Source: Mycobacterium sp. E2733 (GTDB taxonomy: Bacteria > Actinomycetota > Actinomycetes > Mycobacteriales > Mycobacteriaceae). From it: a DNA stretch of 64,000 nucleotides. Both the position numbers and the translations under genes were made by a program. Positions 15,564-24,202 of this stretch are shown here, piece after piece. The stretch's first letter is position 1; every line of letters starts with the position of its first letter. The notes below the pieces were generated by a model. The model did not search any database, was not told the DNA's origin, and worked only from the letters and a program-made list of their open reading frames with translations. The DNA lies in the NCBI RefSeq assembly GCF_001667585.1, contig NZ_LZJZ01000013.1, forward strand, positions 1 through 64,000, read 5' to 3'.

Positions 15564-16172
15564 ATGCAATTGCTTCTGGTCCGGCACGCGCTGCCGCTGC
15601 GCAGCGAACACGGCGAGGGCTCCGACCCGGACCTGTCGGACGAGGGCTTGGCACAGATCGAGCGACTTCCCAAGGCGCTGGACCGGTTTCCCATCTCCCG
15701 GGTGGTGAGCAGCCCCCAGCGGCGCGCCATCCAGACCGCCGAACCGGTCGCGGCGGCGCGGGAGCTCACCGTCGAGATCGACGACCGATTCGCGGAATAC
15801 GACCGCGACCTTCCGCTCTACATCCCGGTCGAGCAGATCCGCGAGGAAATGCCCGAGGAGTGGGCGCGTCTGGCCCAGGGCCACCTGCCCAGCGCCGTCG
15901 ACGAGGACGCGTTTCTCGCCCGGGTGCGCGCGGCGGTCGACGACCTCGTCGCCTCCGTCGATCCCGACGACACCGTCGCCGTGTTCAGCCACGGCGGCGT
16001 GATCAATGTCCTGCTGCACCAGATTCTGGGGACGTCCCGGCTGTTGTCGTTTCCCGTCGACTACGCGTCGGTCACCCGGTTGCTGTTCTCGCGATCTGGT
16101 CAGGCGACCGTGGCGGGCGTCAACGGAGTCGAGCACGTGTGGGACCTGCTGCCGCGAAATCAGAGGTGGTAG
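15564..16172 (+). CDS. Histidine phosphatase superfamily protein (phosphoglycerate mutase-like)
   Basis: 202 aa. N-terminal LLLVRHALPLRSE contains the catalytic Arg-His; the usual Gly after them is Ala (RHA), a common variant. Second arginine region VVSSPQRRAIQTAEPVA and second histidine in VAVFSHGGVINVLLH complete the active site. Likely acts on a small phosphorylated metabolite. It is followed after nine bases by fadE36, suggesting co-transcription and possibly removal of the phosphate placed by that kinase-like protein (inference). Confidence 0.88.
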   Translation: MQLLLVRHALPLRSEHGEGSDPDLSDEGLAQIERLPKALDRFPISRVVSSPQRRAIQTAEPVAAARELTVEIDDRFAEYDRDLPLYIPVEQIREEMPEEWARLAQGHLPSAVDEDAFLARVRAAVDDLVASVDPDDTVAVFSHGGVINVLLHQILGTSRLLSFPVDYASVTRLLFSRSGQATVAGVNGVEHVWDLLPRNQRW

Positions 16173-16181
16173 ACAAGTCCG

Positions 16182-17228
16182 GTGACTTCAGCTGACCAAC
16201 TCGAGGGCCTCGACCTGGCCTCGCTGGATGGGTACCTGCGTTCACTCGGCATCGGACGCGACGGTGAGCTGCGCGCGGACTTCATCTCCGGTGGCCGTTC
16301 CAACCTGACGTTCCGCGTCTACGACGACGCGACGAGCTGGCTGGTGCGGCGCCCGCCGCTGCACGGCCTGACCCCGTCGGCGCACGACATGGCCCGCGAG
16401 TACCGGGTGGTCGCCGCGCTGCGGGACACGCCCGTTCCGGTGGCGCGCGCGATCGCGCTGTGCGAGGACGACTCGGTGCTGGGCGCGCCGTTCCAGATCG
16501 TCGAATTCGTCGCCGGCCAGGTGGTGCGCCGTCGCGCCCAGCTCGAAGCCTTCAGCCACACGGTCATCGAGGGCTGCGTCGACTCGCTGATCCGGGTCCT
16601 CGTCGACCTGCACAACGTCGACCCCGGGGCCGTGGGCCTGGCCGATTTCGGCAAGCCCAGCGGTTACCTGGAGCGGCAGGTGCGGCGGTGGGGTTCGCAG
16701 TGGGCGTTGGTGCGGCTGCCCGACGACCGCCGCGACGCCGACGTCGAGCGCCTGCATTCAGGTCTGCAGGAGGCCATTCCCCAGCAGAGCCGCACGTCGA
16801 TCGTGCACGGCGACTACCGGATCGACAACACCATCCTGGACGCCGACGACCCGACGAAGGTGCGCGCCGTCGTCGACTGGGAGCTGTCCACCCTCGGGGA
16901 CCCGCTGTCCGACGCGGCCCTGATGTGCGTGTACCGCGACCCCGCGCTGGACTTGATCGTCAACGCGCAGGCCGCCTGGACGTCACCGCTGTTGCCGACG
17001 GCCGACGAACTGGCCGACCGGTATTCGCTCGTCGCCGGCTTGCCGTTGGCGCATTGGGAGTTCTACATGGCGCTGGCCTACTTCAAGCTGGCCATCATCG
17101 CCGCCGGCATCGACTTCCGCCGGCGGATGTCGGACCAGGCTCGCGGGATGGACTCCGACCACATGCCGGAGGTCGTGGCCCCGCTGATCTCCCGAGGGCT
17201 GGCCGAGCTGGGCAAGCTCCCCGGTTAG
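16182..17228 (+). CDS. fadE36: APH-like phosphotransferase annotated FadE36 in M. tuberculosis
   Basis: 348 aa kinase-fold protein with SIVHGDYRIDNTIL (catalytic loop), VVDWELSTLGDPLSDAAL (metal site) and SGGRSNLTFRVYD (nucleotide loop). In M. tuberculosis the syntenic gene (Rv3761c, as I recall) carries the name FadE36, but the sequence is a phosphotransferase, not an acyl-CoA dehydrogenase: there is no flavin domain. Starts with GTG. Second gene after the histidine phosphatase; ends four bases before the convergent LapA-like gene. Symbol based on synteny. Confidence 0.8.
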   Translation: MTSADQLEGLDLASLDGYLRSLGIGRDGELRADFISGGRSNLTFRVYDDATSWLVRRPPLHGLTPSAHDMAREYRVVAALRDTPVPVARAIALCEDDSVLGAPFQIVEFVAGQVVRRRAQLEAFSHTVIEGCVDSLIRVLVDLHNVDPGAVGLADFGKPSGYLERQVRRWGSQWALVRLPDDRRDADVERLHSGLQEAIPQQSRTSIVHGDYRIDNTILDADDPTKVRAVVDWELSTLGDPLSDAALMCVYRDPALDLIVNAQAAWTSPLLPTADELADRYSLVAGLPLAHWEFYMALAYFKLAIIAAGIDFRRRMSDQARGMDSDHMPEVVAPLISRGLAELGKLPG

Positions 17229-17231
17229 CCC

Positions 17232-17579
17232 CTAGCGCGGCGCTGCGTGATGCTTCTTGGCCGCGCGGCGCAGTTGCAGGATCCGCGCGGTCCCGACGGC
17301 CACCGTGATCAGGCCGCCGACCACCGCAGCCAGCAGAATGGCCACGCCCAGCGGCAGGCGCCAGTGCCAGCCCAAGAACGTAAAGGGCGTCTCCGCCGTG
17401 TTCTGGGTGATGAAGATCAGCAGCAGAATCAGGATCAGGAAGCCGGCGATCAGGGACGACCACAGCGCACCGGCGCGGGTGAACCCGATGGCCGGTTCCT
17501 TGGGCGCCGCGCCCGTCTTGGGCGCCGCGGCGGGCTTGGGGGGCGGCTGGCTGGGCGAGGCAGGGGGATGGCTGCTCAT
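17232..17579 (-). CDS. LapA-like (DUF1049) small membrane protein
   Basis: 115 aa. A Pro/Ala-rich cytoplasmic N-terminus of about 40 residues precedes two membrane helices (ALWSSLIAGFLILILLLIFI and GVAILLAAVVGGLITVAVG) joined by the short loop TQNTAETPFTFLGWHWRLP, the usual pattern of LapA/DUF1049 proteins. A basic tail (RRAAKKHH) closes it. Positional equivalent of Rv3760. Convergent with fadE36 and divergent from proX by 100 bases. Function unknown. Confidence 0.82.
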   Translation of the reverse strand: MSSHPPASPSQPPPKPAAAPKTGAAPKEPAIGFTRAGALWSSLIAGFLILILLLIFITQNTAETPFTFLGWHWRLPLGVAILLAAVVGGLITVAVGTARILQLRRAAKKHHAAPR

Positions 17580-17679
17580 AGGGTCATCTTTGTCCCATCC
17601 GGCACAGAATGAAACCAAACCGGGCAACCGGCGCGTTCGGTTCCGGCGCGCGCGCGACTCTGACGTTAGTGTCGGCGGT

Positions 17680-18627
17680 ATGGGGATGTCGTCGCGCGCG
17701 CACCGCGCGATCATCCAAGCGGCCGTGTGCCTCACGGCGATCGGTGTTCTCGCGGGGTGCAGCAGCTCCGACCCGCTGGGCGCCCAGGTCCGCAGCCCCA
17801 AATCCATCGTCGTGGGGTCCGGCGACTTCCCCGAATCACAGATCATCGCCGAGATATATGCACAAGCATTGCAGGCCAACGGGTTCGAGGTGGGCCGACG
17901 GATGGGGATCGGCAGCCGGGAGACCTATATCCCCGCGCTCAAAGACCACTCCATCGACCTGGTGCCGGAGTACATCGGCAACCTGCTGCTCTACTTCGCA
18001 CCCGAGTCGACGGTCACCATGCTCGACGCTGTCGAAGCGGAGCTCGACCGGCGGATGCCCCGCGACCTGGCGGTCCTGATGCCCTCGCCGGCCACCGATA
18101 CCGACACCGTGACGGTGACCGGAGCGACCGCTAATTCGTGGAGGCTGAAGACAATCACCGACCTGGCGGAGCATTCGGCGGACGTGAGGTTCGGGGCGCC
18201 CTCGGCGTTCGCGAACCGGCCGGCCGGCCTGCCCGGGCTGCGGCAGAAGTACGGGCTCGACATCAGGCCGGGCAACTTCGTCGCCATCAACGACGGCGGC
18301 GGCGCGGTGACGGTGCGCGCCCTGGTGGAGGGAAGAGTCAACGCCGCAAACGTTTTCACCACCTCGCCCGCCATTCCCCAGAACCACTTGGTCGTGCTCG
18401 AAGATCCGGAGCATAACTTTCTGGCCGGCAACATCGTGCCCCTGGTCAATTCGCAGAAGAAGTCGGACCGGCTCAAGGAGGTGCTGGACGCCGTGTCCGC
18501 GAAGTTGACCACCGCCGGGGTGGCCGGACTCAACGCCGCGGTGACGGGAAACTCCGGCATTGATCCCGACCAGGCCGCCCGGAACTGGTTGCGCGACAAC
18601 GGCTTCAACCACCCCGTCGGCCCATGA
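17680..18627 (+). CDS. proX: Osmoprotectant (glycine betaine/choline) ABC transporter substrate-binding lipoprotein ProX
   Basis: 315 aa. Signal peptide with lipobox LAGCSSSD, then an OpuAC-type binding domain: IVVGSGDFPESQIIAEIYAQ and YIPALKDHSIDLVPEYIGNL are diagnostic of the ProX/OsmF quaternary-amine family. First gene of proXVWZ; its TGA overlaps the proV ATG as ATGA. Binds compatible solutes outside the membrane. ATG 17680 gives the family length; ATG 17686 is equally possible. Confidence 0.93.
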   Translation: MGMSSRAHRAIIQAAVCLTAIGVLAGCSSSDPLGAQVRSPKSIVVGSGDFPESQIIAEIYAQALQANGFEVGRRMGIGSRETYIPALKDHSIDLVPEYIGNLLLYFAPESTVTMLDAVEAELDRRMPRDLAVLMPSPATDTDTVTVTGATANSWRLKTITDLAEHSADVRFGAPSAFANRPAGLPGLRQKYGLDIRPGNFVAINDGGGAVTVRALVEGRVNAANVFTTSPAIPQNHLVVLEDPEHNFLAGNIVPLVNSQKKSDRLKEVLDAVSAKLTTAGVAGLNAAVTGNSGIDPDQAARNWLRDNGFNHPVGP

Positions 18628-19715
18628 TCGTCTTCGATAAAGTCAACAAGGCCTTCGCCGACGGCACGACCGCGGTGGACCGGTTGAGCCTGGTGATCCC
18701 GAACGGGAAGTTGACCGTATTCGTCGGTTCGTCGGGCAGCGGGAAGACCACGGCGCTGCGGATGGTCAATCGCATGATCGAGCCCACGTCCGGCACCATC
18801 ACCGTCGACGGGGTGGACGTGTCCACCCTGGACCCGGTGCGGCTGCGCCTGGGGATCGGCTACGTCATCCAGCATGCCGGCCTGATGCCGCACCTGCGGG
18901 TGATCGACAACGTCGCAACGGTTCCGGTGCTGAAGGGGCAGTCCCGCCGGGCCGCCCGCACCGCTGCCTACGGGGTGCTCGAACGCGTGGGCCTGGATGC
19001 CAAGCTGGCCACCCGCTACCCCGCGCAGCTGTCCGGCGGCGAGCAACAACGCGTCGGCGTGGCGCGCGCCCTGGCCGCCGACCCGCCCATCTTGTTGATG
19101 GACGAGCCGTTCTCGGCCGTCGACCCGGTGGTACGGCTTGACCTGCAGAACGAAATCCTGCGTCTGCAAAGCGAATTGCACAAGACGATCGTGTTCGTCA
19201 CCCATGACATCGACGAGGCGCTCAAACTCGCGGACAAGGTTGCGGTCTTCCGGGCCGGCGCCTTGCAGCAGTACGACGAACCCGCGCGGCTGCTGTCGCG
19301 ACCGGCCAGCGATTTCGTCTCGAGGTTCATCGGTCTCGGCCGCGGCTATCGATGGTTGCAACTCATCGACGCCGCCGGCCTGCCGCTGCACGACGTCGAG
19401 CGCATCCCGGCGGACGGCCTCTCCGAGACCGGCCCCGCCGACGGCTGGGCGGTCGTCGTGGACGGCACGGGCGCGCCGATGGGGTGGATCGATTCCGAAG
19501 GCCTGCGCCGGCATCGCGCGGGTGCGTCCTTGTCGGACAGCATGAGTGGCGTCGGCTCGTTGTTCCGTCCCCGCGGGAACCTCAGCCAGGCGCTGGACGC
19601 GGCGCTGTCGTCGCCGTCGGGAGTGGGCATCGCCGTCGACGACGGCGGCAAAGTCATCGGCGGTGTGCTCGCCGGCGACGTGTTGGCCGCGGTGGAATCC
19701 AGACGGTCGGAGTGA
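18624..19715 (+). CDS. proV: Osmoprotectant ABC transporter ATP-binding protein ProV
   Basis: 363 aa ABC ATPase. Walker A GSSGSGKTT, Q-loop region VIQHAGLMPH, signature LSGGEQQRVGVARAL, Walker B ILLMDEPFSAVDP and switch His in VFVTHDIDEAL. The C-terminal third is a CBS-like region (ending SGVGIAVDDGGKVIGGVLAGD) of the type linked to ionic-strength sensing in OpuA-like systems. Overlaps proX by 4 bp; proW follows after three bases. Confidence 0.95.
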   Translation: MIVFDKVNKAFADGTTAVDRLSLVIPNGKLTVFVGSSGSGKTTALRMVNRMIEPTSGTITVDGVDVSTLDPVRLRLGIGYVIQHAGLMPHLRVIDNVATVPVLKGQSRRAARTAAYGVLERVGLDAKLATRYPAQLSGGEQQRVGVARALAADPPILLMDEPFSAVDPVVRLDLQNEILRLQSELHKTIVFVTHDIDEALKLADKVAVFRAGALQQYDEPARLLSRPASDFVSRFIGLGRGYRWLQLIDAAGLPLHDVERIPADGLSETGPADGWAVVVDGTGAPMGWIDSEGLRRHRAGASLSDSMSGVGSLFRPRGNLSQALDAALSSPSGVGIAVDDGGKVIGGVLAGDVLAAVESRRSE

Positions 19716-19718
19716 CGG

Positions 19719-20405
19719 ATGCACTACCTGTTCACCCACCTCGACGACGCCTGGGCGCTGACCGTCGTCCATCTCCGGCTGTCGTTGGTGCCGGTGCTGA
19801 TCGGGTTGGTCCTCGCCGTCCCGCTGGGCGCGGCGGTGCAACGCGCGCCGGTCGCCCGCCGGCTGACCACGGCGACGGCGAGTGTCGTGTTCACCATCCC
19901 GTCGCTGGCGCTGTTCGTGGTCCTGCCGATGGTCATCGGTACCCGCATCCTCGACGAGGCCAACGTCATGGTCGCCCTGACGGCCTACACCGCGGCCCTG
20001 TTGGTGCGGGCGGTGCTCGAGGCGCTGGACGCGGTGCCGGCCCAGGTGCGCGACGCCGCCACCGCCGTCGGCTACCCGCCGATCACCCGCATGCTGAAAG
20101 TCGAACTGCCGCTCGCCATTCCGGTCCTGGTTGCCGGGTTGCGGGTGGTGGTCGTCACCAACATCGCGATGGTCTCGGTCGGTTCGGTGATCGGCATCGG
20201 CGGCCTGGGCACCTGGTTCACCGAGGGCTATCAGACAAACAAGAGCGACCAGATCTTCGCCGGCATCGTCGCGCTCTTCATGCTGGCTGTCGTCATCGAC
20301 GCGGTGATCCTGGTGGCAGGTCGGCTGGTCACGCCGTGGGAACGCGCCGGGCGCGCGCCGCGTCGACGGTCGGTGGTAGCCCCGATCGTGGGTGGCGCGC
20401 GATGA
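19719..20405 (+). CDS. proW: Osmoprotectant ABC transporter permease ProW
   Basis: 228 aa BPD-type permease with about five membrane helices. The EAA-like loop AQVRDAATAVGYPPITRMLKVELPLA couples to ProV. The later segment SVIGIGGLGTWFTEGYQTNK is conserved in quaternary-amine permeases. The stop overlaps the proZ ATG (ATGA), so the two permeases are translated together and presumably form a heterodimer. Confidence 0.93.
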   Translation: MHYLFTHLDDAWALTVVHLRLSLVPVLIGLVLAVPLGAAVQRAPVARRLTTATASVVFTIPSLALFVVLPMVIGTRILDEANVMVALTAYTAALLVRAVLEALDAVPAQVRDAATAVGYPPITRMLKVELPLAIPVLVAGLRVVVVTNIAMVSVGSVIGIGGLGTWFTEGYQTNKSDQIFAGIVALFMLAVVIDAVILVAGRLVTPWERAGRAPRRRSVVAPIVGGAR

Positions 20406-21115
20406 ACTTCGTGCAGGGGGCCATCGCCTACCTCTTCACCGCCGACAACTGGACCGGCCCGGTCGGGCTCGCGGCGCGCGTCCTGGAGCATCTCGAGTAC
20501 ACGGCCATCGCGGTGGGCGCCTCGGCCCTGATCGCCGTTCCCGCCGGGCTCATCATCGGGCACACCGGACGTGGCACCTTGCTGGTGGTGGGCGCGGTCA
20601 ACGGGTTGCGCGCGCTGCCGACGCTGGGCGTGCTGCTGCTCGGGACGCTGCTGTTCGGGCTGGGCATGGGGCCCCCGCTGGTCGCCCTGATGCTGCTGGG
20701 TGTCCCGGCGCTGCTGGCCGGCACCTATGCCGGGATCGCCAGCGTCGAGCCGACCGTGGTCGACTCCGCCCGGGCGATGGGCATGACGGAGGCGCAGGTG
20801 CTGTGGGTGGAGGCGCGCAACGCGCTGCCGTTGATCCTGGGCGGCTTGCGCAGCGCGACGCTGCAGGTGGTCGCCACCGCCACGGTGGCGGCTTACGCGA
20901 GCCTCGGCGGGCTGGGCCGATACCTGATCGACGGAATCAAAGAGCGCGAGTTCCACCTGGCCCTGGTCGGCGCGTTGATGGTGGCCGCGTTGGCGCTGGC
21001 GCTGGACGGGCTGCTTGCAATGGTGGTGTGGGCGTCGGTGCCGGGCACCGGACGACTTCGCCACACTTACCGGACAGGGCTGCCGCGGTTCGCGCGCACG
21101 CTTTACGGTAGGTGA
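20402..21115 (+). CDS. proZ: Osmoprotectant ABC transporter permease ProZ
   Basis: 237 aa second permease. Helices around AVGASALIAVPAGLIIG and TLGVLLLGTLLFGLGMGPPL, coupling loop VVDSARAMGMTEAQVLWVEA, and ASLGGLGRYLIDGIKER near the end. The ATG at 20402 overlaps the proW stop. The TGA is directly followed by the GTG of the glycolipid-binding-family gene with no spacer, suggesting five genes on one message. Confidence 0.93.
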   Translation: MNFVQGAIAYLFTADNWTGPVGLAARVLEHLEYTAIAVGASALIAVPAGLIIGHTGRGTLLVVGAVNGLRALPTLGVLLLGTLLFGLGMGPPLVALMLLGVPALLAGTYAGIASVEPTVVDSARAMGMTEAQVLWVEARNALPLILGGLRSATLQVVATATVAAYASLGGLGRYLIDGIKEREFHLALVGALMVAALALALDGLLAMVVWASVPGTGRLRHTYRTGLPRFARTLYGR

Positions 21116-21715
21116 GTGAACGCAGATCCTTCGGATTCCGCCCGGCGCGTGTGGCAGGAAATGCTGACCTGGCGTGCCCAGGACGTCTCCCGGATGGAAT
21201 CGGTACGAATCCAGGTGTCCGGCAAGAGGATCCGGGCCAACGGGCGAATTGTGGCCGCCGCCACCGCGAGCAACCCGGCGTTCGGTGCGTACTACGACCT
21301 GCAGACCGACGAGACTGGCGCCACCAAGCGGCTGGGGATGACGGTCACGCTTGCCGAACGGGAACGGGTGTTGTCCATCGCGCGTGACGAAGAGAACATG
21401 TGGCTGGTCACCGACCATCAGGGCGAGCGCCGGGCGGCGTACAACGGCGCGCTCGACTGCGACGTGGTGTTCAGCCCGTTCTTCAACGCGTTGCCCATCC
21501 GCCGGCTCGGCCTACACGAGCGGGCGGACTCGGTCACGTTGCCGGTGGTCTACATCAACCTGCCCGACATGGCCATCACTGCGGACCTTGTGAGCTACAC
21601 CAGCACGGGCGGCCACGACGGCATCAAGCTGCACTCCCCGGTCGCCGACACCGTCGTGAGCGTCGACGACGAGGGATTCATCGTCGACTATCCAGGCTTG
21701 GCAGAGCGGATCTGA
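21116..21715 (+). CDS. Putative glycolipid-binding family protein (Rv3755c-like)
   Basis: 199 aa protein with the layout of the PF06475 'putative glycolipid-binding' family: an initial [20 protein letters not shown], then [41 protein letters not shown] and [11 protein letters not shown]. No signal peptide, so it is cytoplasmic despite the family name. GTG start directly after the proZ stop. Its last 38 bases overlap the end of tyrA on the opposite strand. Equivalent in position and length to Rv3755c. Biochemical role unknown. Confidence 0.82.
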   Translation: MNADPSDSARRVWQEMLTWRAQDVSRMESVRIQVSGKRIRANGRIVAAATASNPAFGAYYDLQTDETGATKRLGMTVTLAERERVLSIARDEENMWLVTDHQGERRAAYNGALDCDVVFSPFFNALPIRRLGLHERADSVTLPVVYINLPDMAITADLVSYTSTGGHDGIKLHSPVADTVVSVDDEGFIVDYPGLAERI

Positions 21716-22649
21716 TCACCCCGCCCGCCCGGCCGGCGGCGGCCAACTCCTCGCGCCAGTTTTCGTCGCCGATGACGACGTGGAAGATGTCGGAACGCGG
21801 GAAGCTGTCGTAACGCGTGCGGGCAGCGTGGCCGGCCTCGACGAGTTCGGCCACCGAATTGTTCGCGACCAGCGACTCGCGGGCCCGGCTCAGCAACTCG
21901 ATCACGCGGTCGGCCGCCGGCAGCAGCTGGTCGGAGTTGCCCTCACACATCGCCCGCACCAGGTCCGGGGCGGTGGCGGCGACCCGCGTCCCGTCCCGGA
22001 ACGATCCGGCGGCCAGCGCAAAGGCCAGCGGCACTTCCCCGGCGATGACCGCCAGCGCCTCGGCCAGCAGGTGTGGTAGGTGCGAGATCACGGCCGCCGC
22101 GGCGTCGTGCTCATCGGACTTGGCCGGCACTACCACCGCGCCGCACTCGAGGGCCAGCGTCATCACCATCGACCACACCACCGGGTCGACGTGGTCGTCC
22201 ACGCTGATCACCCACGGGGCCGCGGTGAACAGGCCCGGGTGGCCGGCGGCCCAGCCCGAATGGGCGGTGCCGGCCATCGGGTGACCGCCGACGAAACGTT
22301 CCTGCAGGCCGGCCGCGACGACTTCGTTCAGCACCGCACGCTTGACGCTGGTCACGTCGGTCAACGGGCATGCCGGGGCCAGTTCGGCGATGTGGGCTAG
22401 CATGCCGGCCAACGCCGGCATGGGCACCGCCAGGACGATCAGCGCGCCGGTGTCGGCGGCACGGCTCAGCGTCGCCGTCAGGTCGGTGGTCGCGTCGAAA
22501 CCGTCGGCGGCGGCTCCCTGCGCGCCCTCCACCGACCGGTTGTAGCCGAACACTTCCCGGCCTGCCGCCCTGGCGGCCCGCATTATCGAACCCCCGATCA
22601 GCCCTAGCCCGAGCACACACACCGGTGTTTGAGAAACAGGGCTAGCCAC
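21678..22649 (-). CDS. tyrA: Prephenate dehydrogenase
   Basis: About 323 aa NAD-dependent prephenate dehydrogenase of tyrosine biosynthesis. Rossmann motif [17 protein letters not shown], then [14 protein letters not shown], the catalytic and substrate segment [16 protein letters not shown] and the helical C-terminal domain ([31 protein letters not shown]). GTG 22649 gives a plausible start; the frame is open to 22667 and GTT/CTG codons follow. 104 bases separate it from the divergent tadA-associated gene, and it overlaps the glycolipid-binding-family gene by 38 bp at its 3' end. Confidence 0.93.
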   Translation of the reverse strand: MASPVSQTPVCVLGLGLIGGSIMRAARAAGREVFGYNRSVEGAQGAAADGFDATTDLTATLSRAADTGALIVLAVPMPALAGMLAHIAELAPACPLTDVTSVKRAVLNEVVAAGLQERFVGGHPMAGTAHSGWAAGHPGLFTAAPWVISVDDHVDPVVWSMVMTLALECGAVVVPAKSDEHDAAAAVISHLPHLLAEALAVIAGEVPLAFALAAGSFRDGTRVAATAPDLVRAMCEGNSDQLLPAADRVIELLSRARESLVANNSVAELVEAGHAARTRYDSFPRSDIFHVVIGDENWREELAAAGRAGGVIRSALPSLDSRR

Positions 22650-22753
22650 AGACCTAGGTTGGCACAATCCGGCGGCCGGGGTGCGTCAAGATGCTGCGGC
22701 GGTTTCGCTTCAATCTGGTCAGGGGGCCTGGTCTGCGACTACCGTAAGCGGCC

Positions 22754-23275
22754 ATGGGAGCACAACGGGCCCCAGCCCCAGGCCTGTCCGCCGATACTCC
22801 GGACGGTTTCGGCGTGGCGGTCGTGCGCGAAGAGGGTCAGTGGCGGTGTTCCCCGATGGCCCGTAAATCGCTGATGAGCCTCAAGGCCGCCGAGACCGAG
22901 CTGCGGGAATTGCGCAGCGCCGGCGCCGTGTTCGGGCTGCTCGACGTGGATGACGAGTTCTTCGTGATCGTGCGCCCCGCGCCGTCGGGGACCCGGCTGC
23001 TGCTCTCGGATGCCACCGCCGCGCTGGACTACGACATCGCTGCCGAGGTGCTGGACAAGCTGGACGCCGACATCGATCCCGAGGATCTGGAGGATTCCGA
23101 CCCGTTCGAGGAGGGCGACCTCGGATTGCTCTCCGATATCGGGCTGCCCGAGGCGGTGTTGGGCGTCATCCTCGACGAGGCCGACCTGTACGCGGACGAG
23201 CAGCTCGGCCGTATCGCCCGGGAGATGGGCTTCGCTGACCAGCTGTCGGCCGTGATCGACCGCATCGGTCGGTGA
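22754..23275 (+). CDS. tRNA adenosine deaminase-associated protein (Rv3753c-like)
   Basis: 173 aa protein found immediately upstream of tadA in actinobacteria. It has a GFGVAVVREEGQWRC start, FGLLDVDDEFFVIVRPAP core and a strongly acidic middle (DIDPEDLEDSDPFEEGDLG). No enzymatic motif is visible; the constant pairing suggests a role with TadA in A34-to-I34 editing, unproven. The stop is followed by a repeat element and then tadA. Confidence 0.87.
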   Translation: MGAQRAPAPGLSADTPDGFGVAVVREEGQWRCSPMARKSLMSLKAAETELRELRSAGAVFGLLDVDDEFFVIVRPAPSGTRLLLSDATAALDYDIAAEVLDKLDADIDPEDLEDSDPFEEGDLGLLSDIGLPEAVLGVILDEADLYADEQLGRIAREMGFADQLSAVIDRIGR

Positions 23276-23364
23276 TCGCGAGCGCGGCCGTAGCGATCGC
23301 AAGCGCGGTGGAGCCGGGCGCAGCGGGTCGCCACGGATGACCGAGCCGGGCGATGCGGGTCGCC
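23276..23364 (+). repeat. Dispersed copies of the tcrXY repeat in front of and into tadA
   Basis: One nearly full copy at 23291-23332 begins TAGCGATCGCAAGCGCG and continues with GAGCCGGGCGCAGCGGGTCGC, matching the unit repeated at 826-987. It is flanked by partial copies: 23276-23290 (ATCGCGAGCGCGGC) and 23342-23364 (GAGCCGGGCGATGCGGGTCG). The last one lies inside the annotated tadA start region. As at tcrXY the element fills a short gene-gene gap and offers an ATG. Confidence 0.8.
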
Positions 23365-23840
23365 GCCATCAGACCCGCTCGGTGATCGCCGACGAAGACC
23401 TGATCCGCACCGCGTTGTCGGTCGCCGCGACGGCGGGCCCCCGCGATGTGCCGATCGGCGCGGTGGTCGTCGGGGCCGACGGAACCGAACTGGCGCGCGC
23501 GGTCAATGCCCGCGAAGCCCTGGGCGATCCCACCGCACACGCCGAGATCCTGGCCCTGCGGGCGGCGGCCGGCGTGCTGGGCGATGGCTGGCGGCTGGAG
23601 GGCGCAACGCTCGCGGTCACCGTCGAACCCTGCACCATGTGCGCCGGCGCGCTGGTCCTGGCCCGCGTCGGCCGGCTGGTGTTCGGCGCGTGGGAACCGA
23701 AGACCGGGGCGGTCGGATCGCTGTGGGATGTGGTCCGCGATCGGCGGCTCAACCACCGCCCGGAAGTGCGCGGCGGCGTGCTCGCCGAAGAGTGCGCCGC
23801 TCCGCTGGAGGAGTTCTTCGCCCGCCAGCGATTGGGGTGA
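23337..23840 (+). CDS. tadA: tRNA-specific adenosine deaminase
   Basis: Zinc deaminase converting A34 to inosine in tRNA-Arg(ACG). Catalytic DPTAHAEILALR and zinc motif EPCTMCAGALV are intact, and the C-terminal HRPEVRGGVLAEEC is typical. ATG 23337 gives 167 aa, but the first 15 residues come from repeat-derived DNA; GTG 23382 gives 152 aa, the length I recall for the M. tuberculosis protein (Rv3752c), and may be the ancestral start. Follows its associated protein on the same strand. Confidence 0.94.
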   Translation: MTEPGDAGRRHQTRSVIADEDLIRTALSVAATAGPRDVPIGAVVVGADGTELARAVNAREALGDPTAHAEILALRAAAGVLGDGWRLEGATLAVTVEPCTMCAGALVLARVGRLVFGAWEPKTGAVGSLWDVVRDRRLNHRPEVRGGVLAEECAAPLEEFFARQRLG

Positions 23841-23869
23841 GGGGCCCACGGTTCGGTAAGCTGCTCGGC

Positions 23870-23959
23870 GGTGGCGTGTCCGAGCGGCCTAAGGAGCACG
23901 CCTCGAAAGCGTGTGACGGCTAACACCGTCCGAGGGTTCAAATCCCTCCGCCACCGCCA
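23870..23959 (+). tRNA. tRNA-Ser(CGA)
   Basis: Cloverleaf of 90 bases including CCA. Acceptor GGTGGCG pairs with CGCCACC, followed by G and encoded CCA. Anticodon stem CACGC/GCGTG with loop CTCGAAA gives anticodon CGA. A long variable arm (GACGGCTAACACCGTC) identifies a class II serine tRNA. The T arm is GAGGGTTCAAATCCCTC. In M. tuberculosis an integrase remnant lies beside the equivalent tRNA as I recall; here the accessory region begins just downstream. Confidence 0.97.
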
Positions 23960-24202
23960 AAGCTTCCCGGGCATGAGGCCAGCCAAAGGTCGGCTTCGCC
24001 GTCTTCTCCTGACGCTGCGTACGCTCGATCACCTCGCTGAATTGCACCCGGCGCAGGGGGCCACGCCGTAGCCGCGTCCAGCGGCATCCTCGTCAGCAAC
24101 TGAACGGACCATCGGCCACTGCGCGGGGGCTTTTGGCACTAGCTGGGGCCGGCAGTCGGCCGTAGTTTTGGTAAAGAGCGCAGAAGATTGAAGGAAGAGC
24201 TG
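23960..24202. other. Gap after tRNA-Ser with no clear gene
   Basis: 243 bases at the boundary between conserved backbone and accessory genes. I see no intact integrase, no direct repeat of the tRNA 3' end, and only short frames with poor coding character. The ribosome site AAGGAAG of the next small gene is at its right edge. Confidence 0.4.

Noticed and set aside
17991..19841. 616-codon minus-strand frame opposite proX/proV
   Set aside because: Arg/His/Gln-rich shadow typical of high-GC antisense; the + strand proXV genes are unambiguous.
19352..20401. Upstream extension of the proZ frame
   Set aside because: Runs antiphase through proV and proW with Arg/Gly-rich sequence; proZ starts at the ATGA overlap.
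23871..24071. Short frame running out of tRNA-Ser
   Set aside because: Starts inside the tRNA, no ribosome site and no similarity to an integrase that I can see.
23960..24200. Prophage or island attachment site
   Set aside because: I found no second copy of the tRNA 3' end in the window and no integrase.
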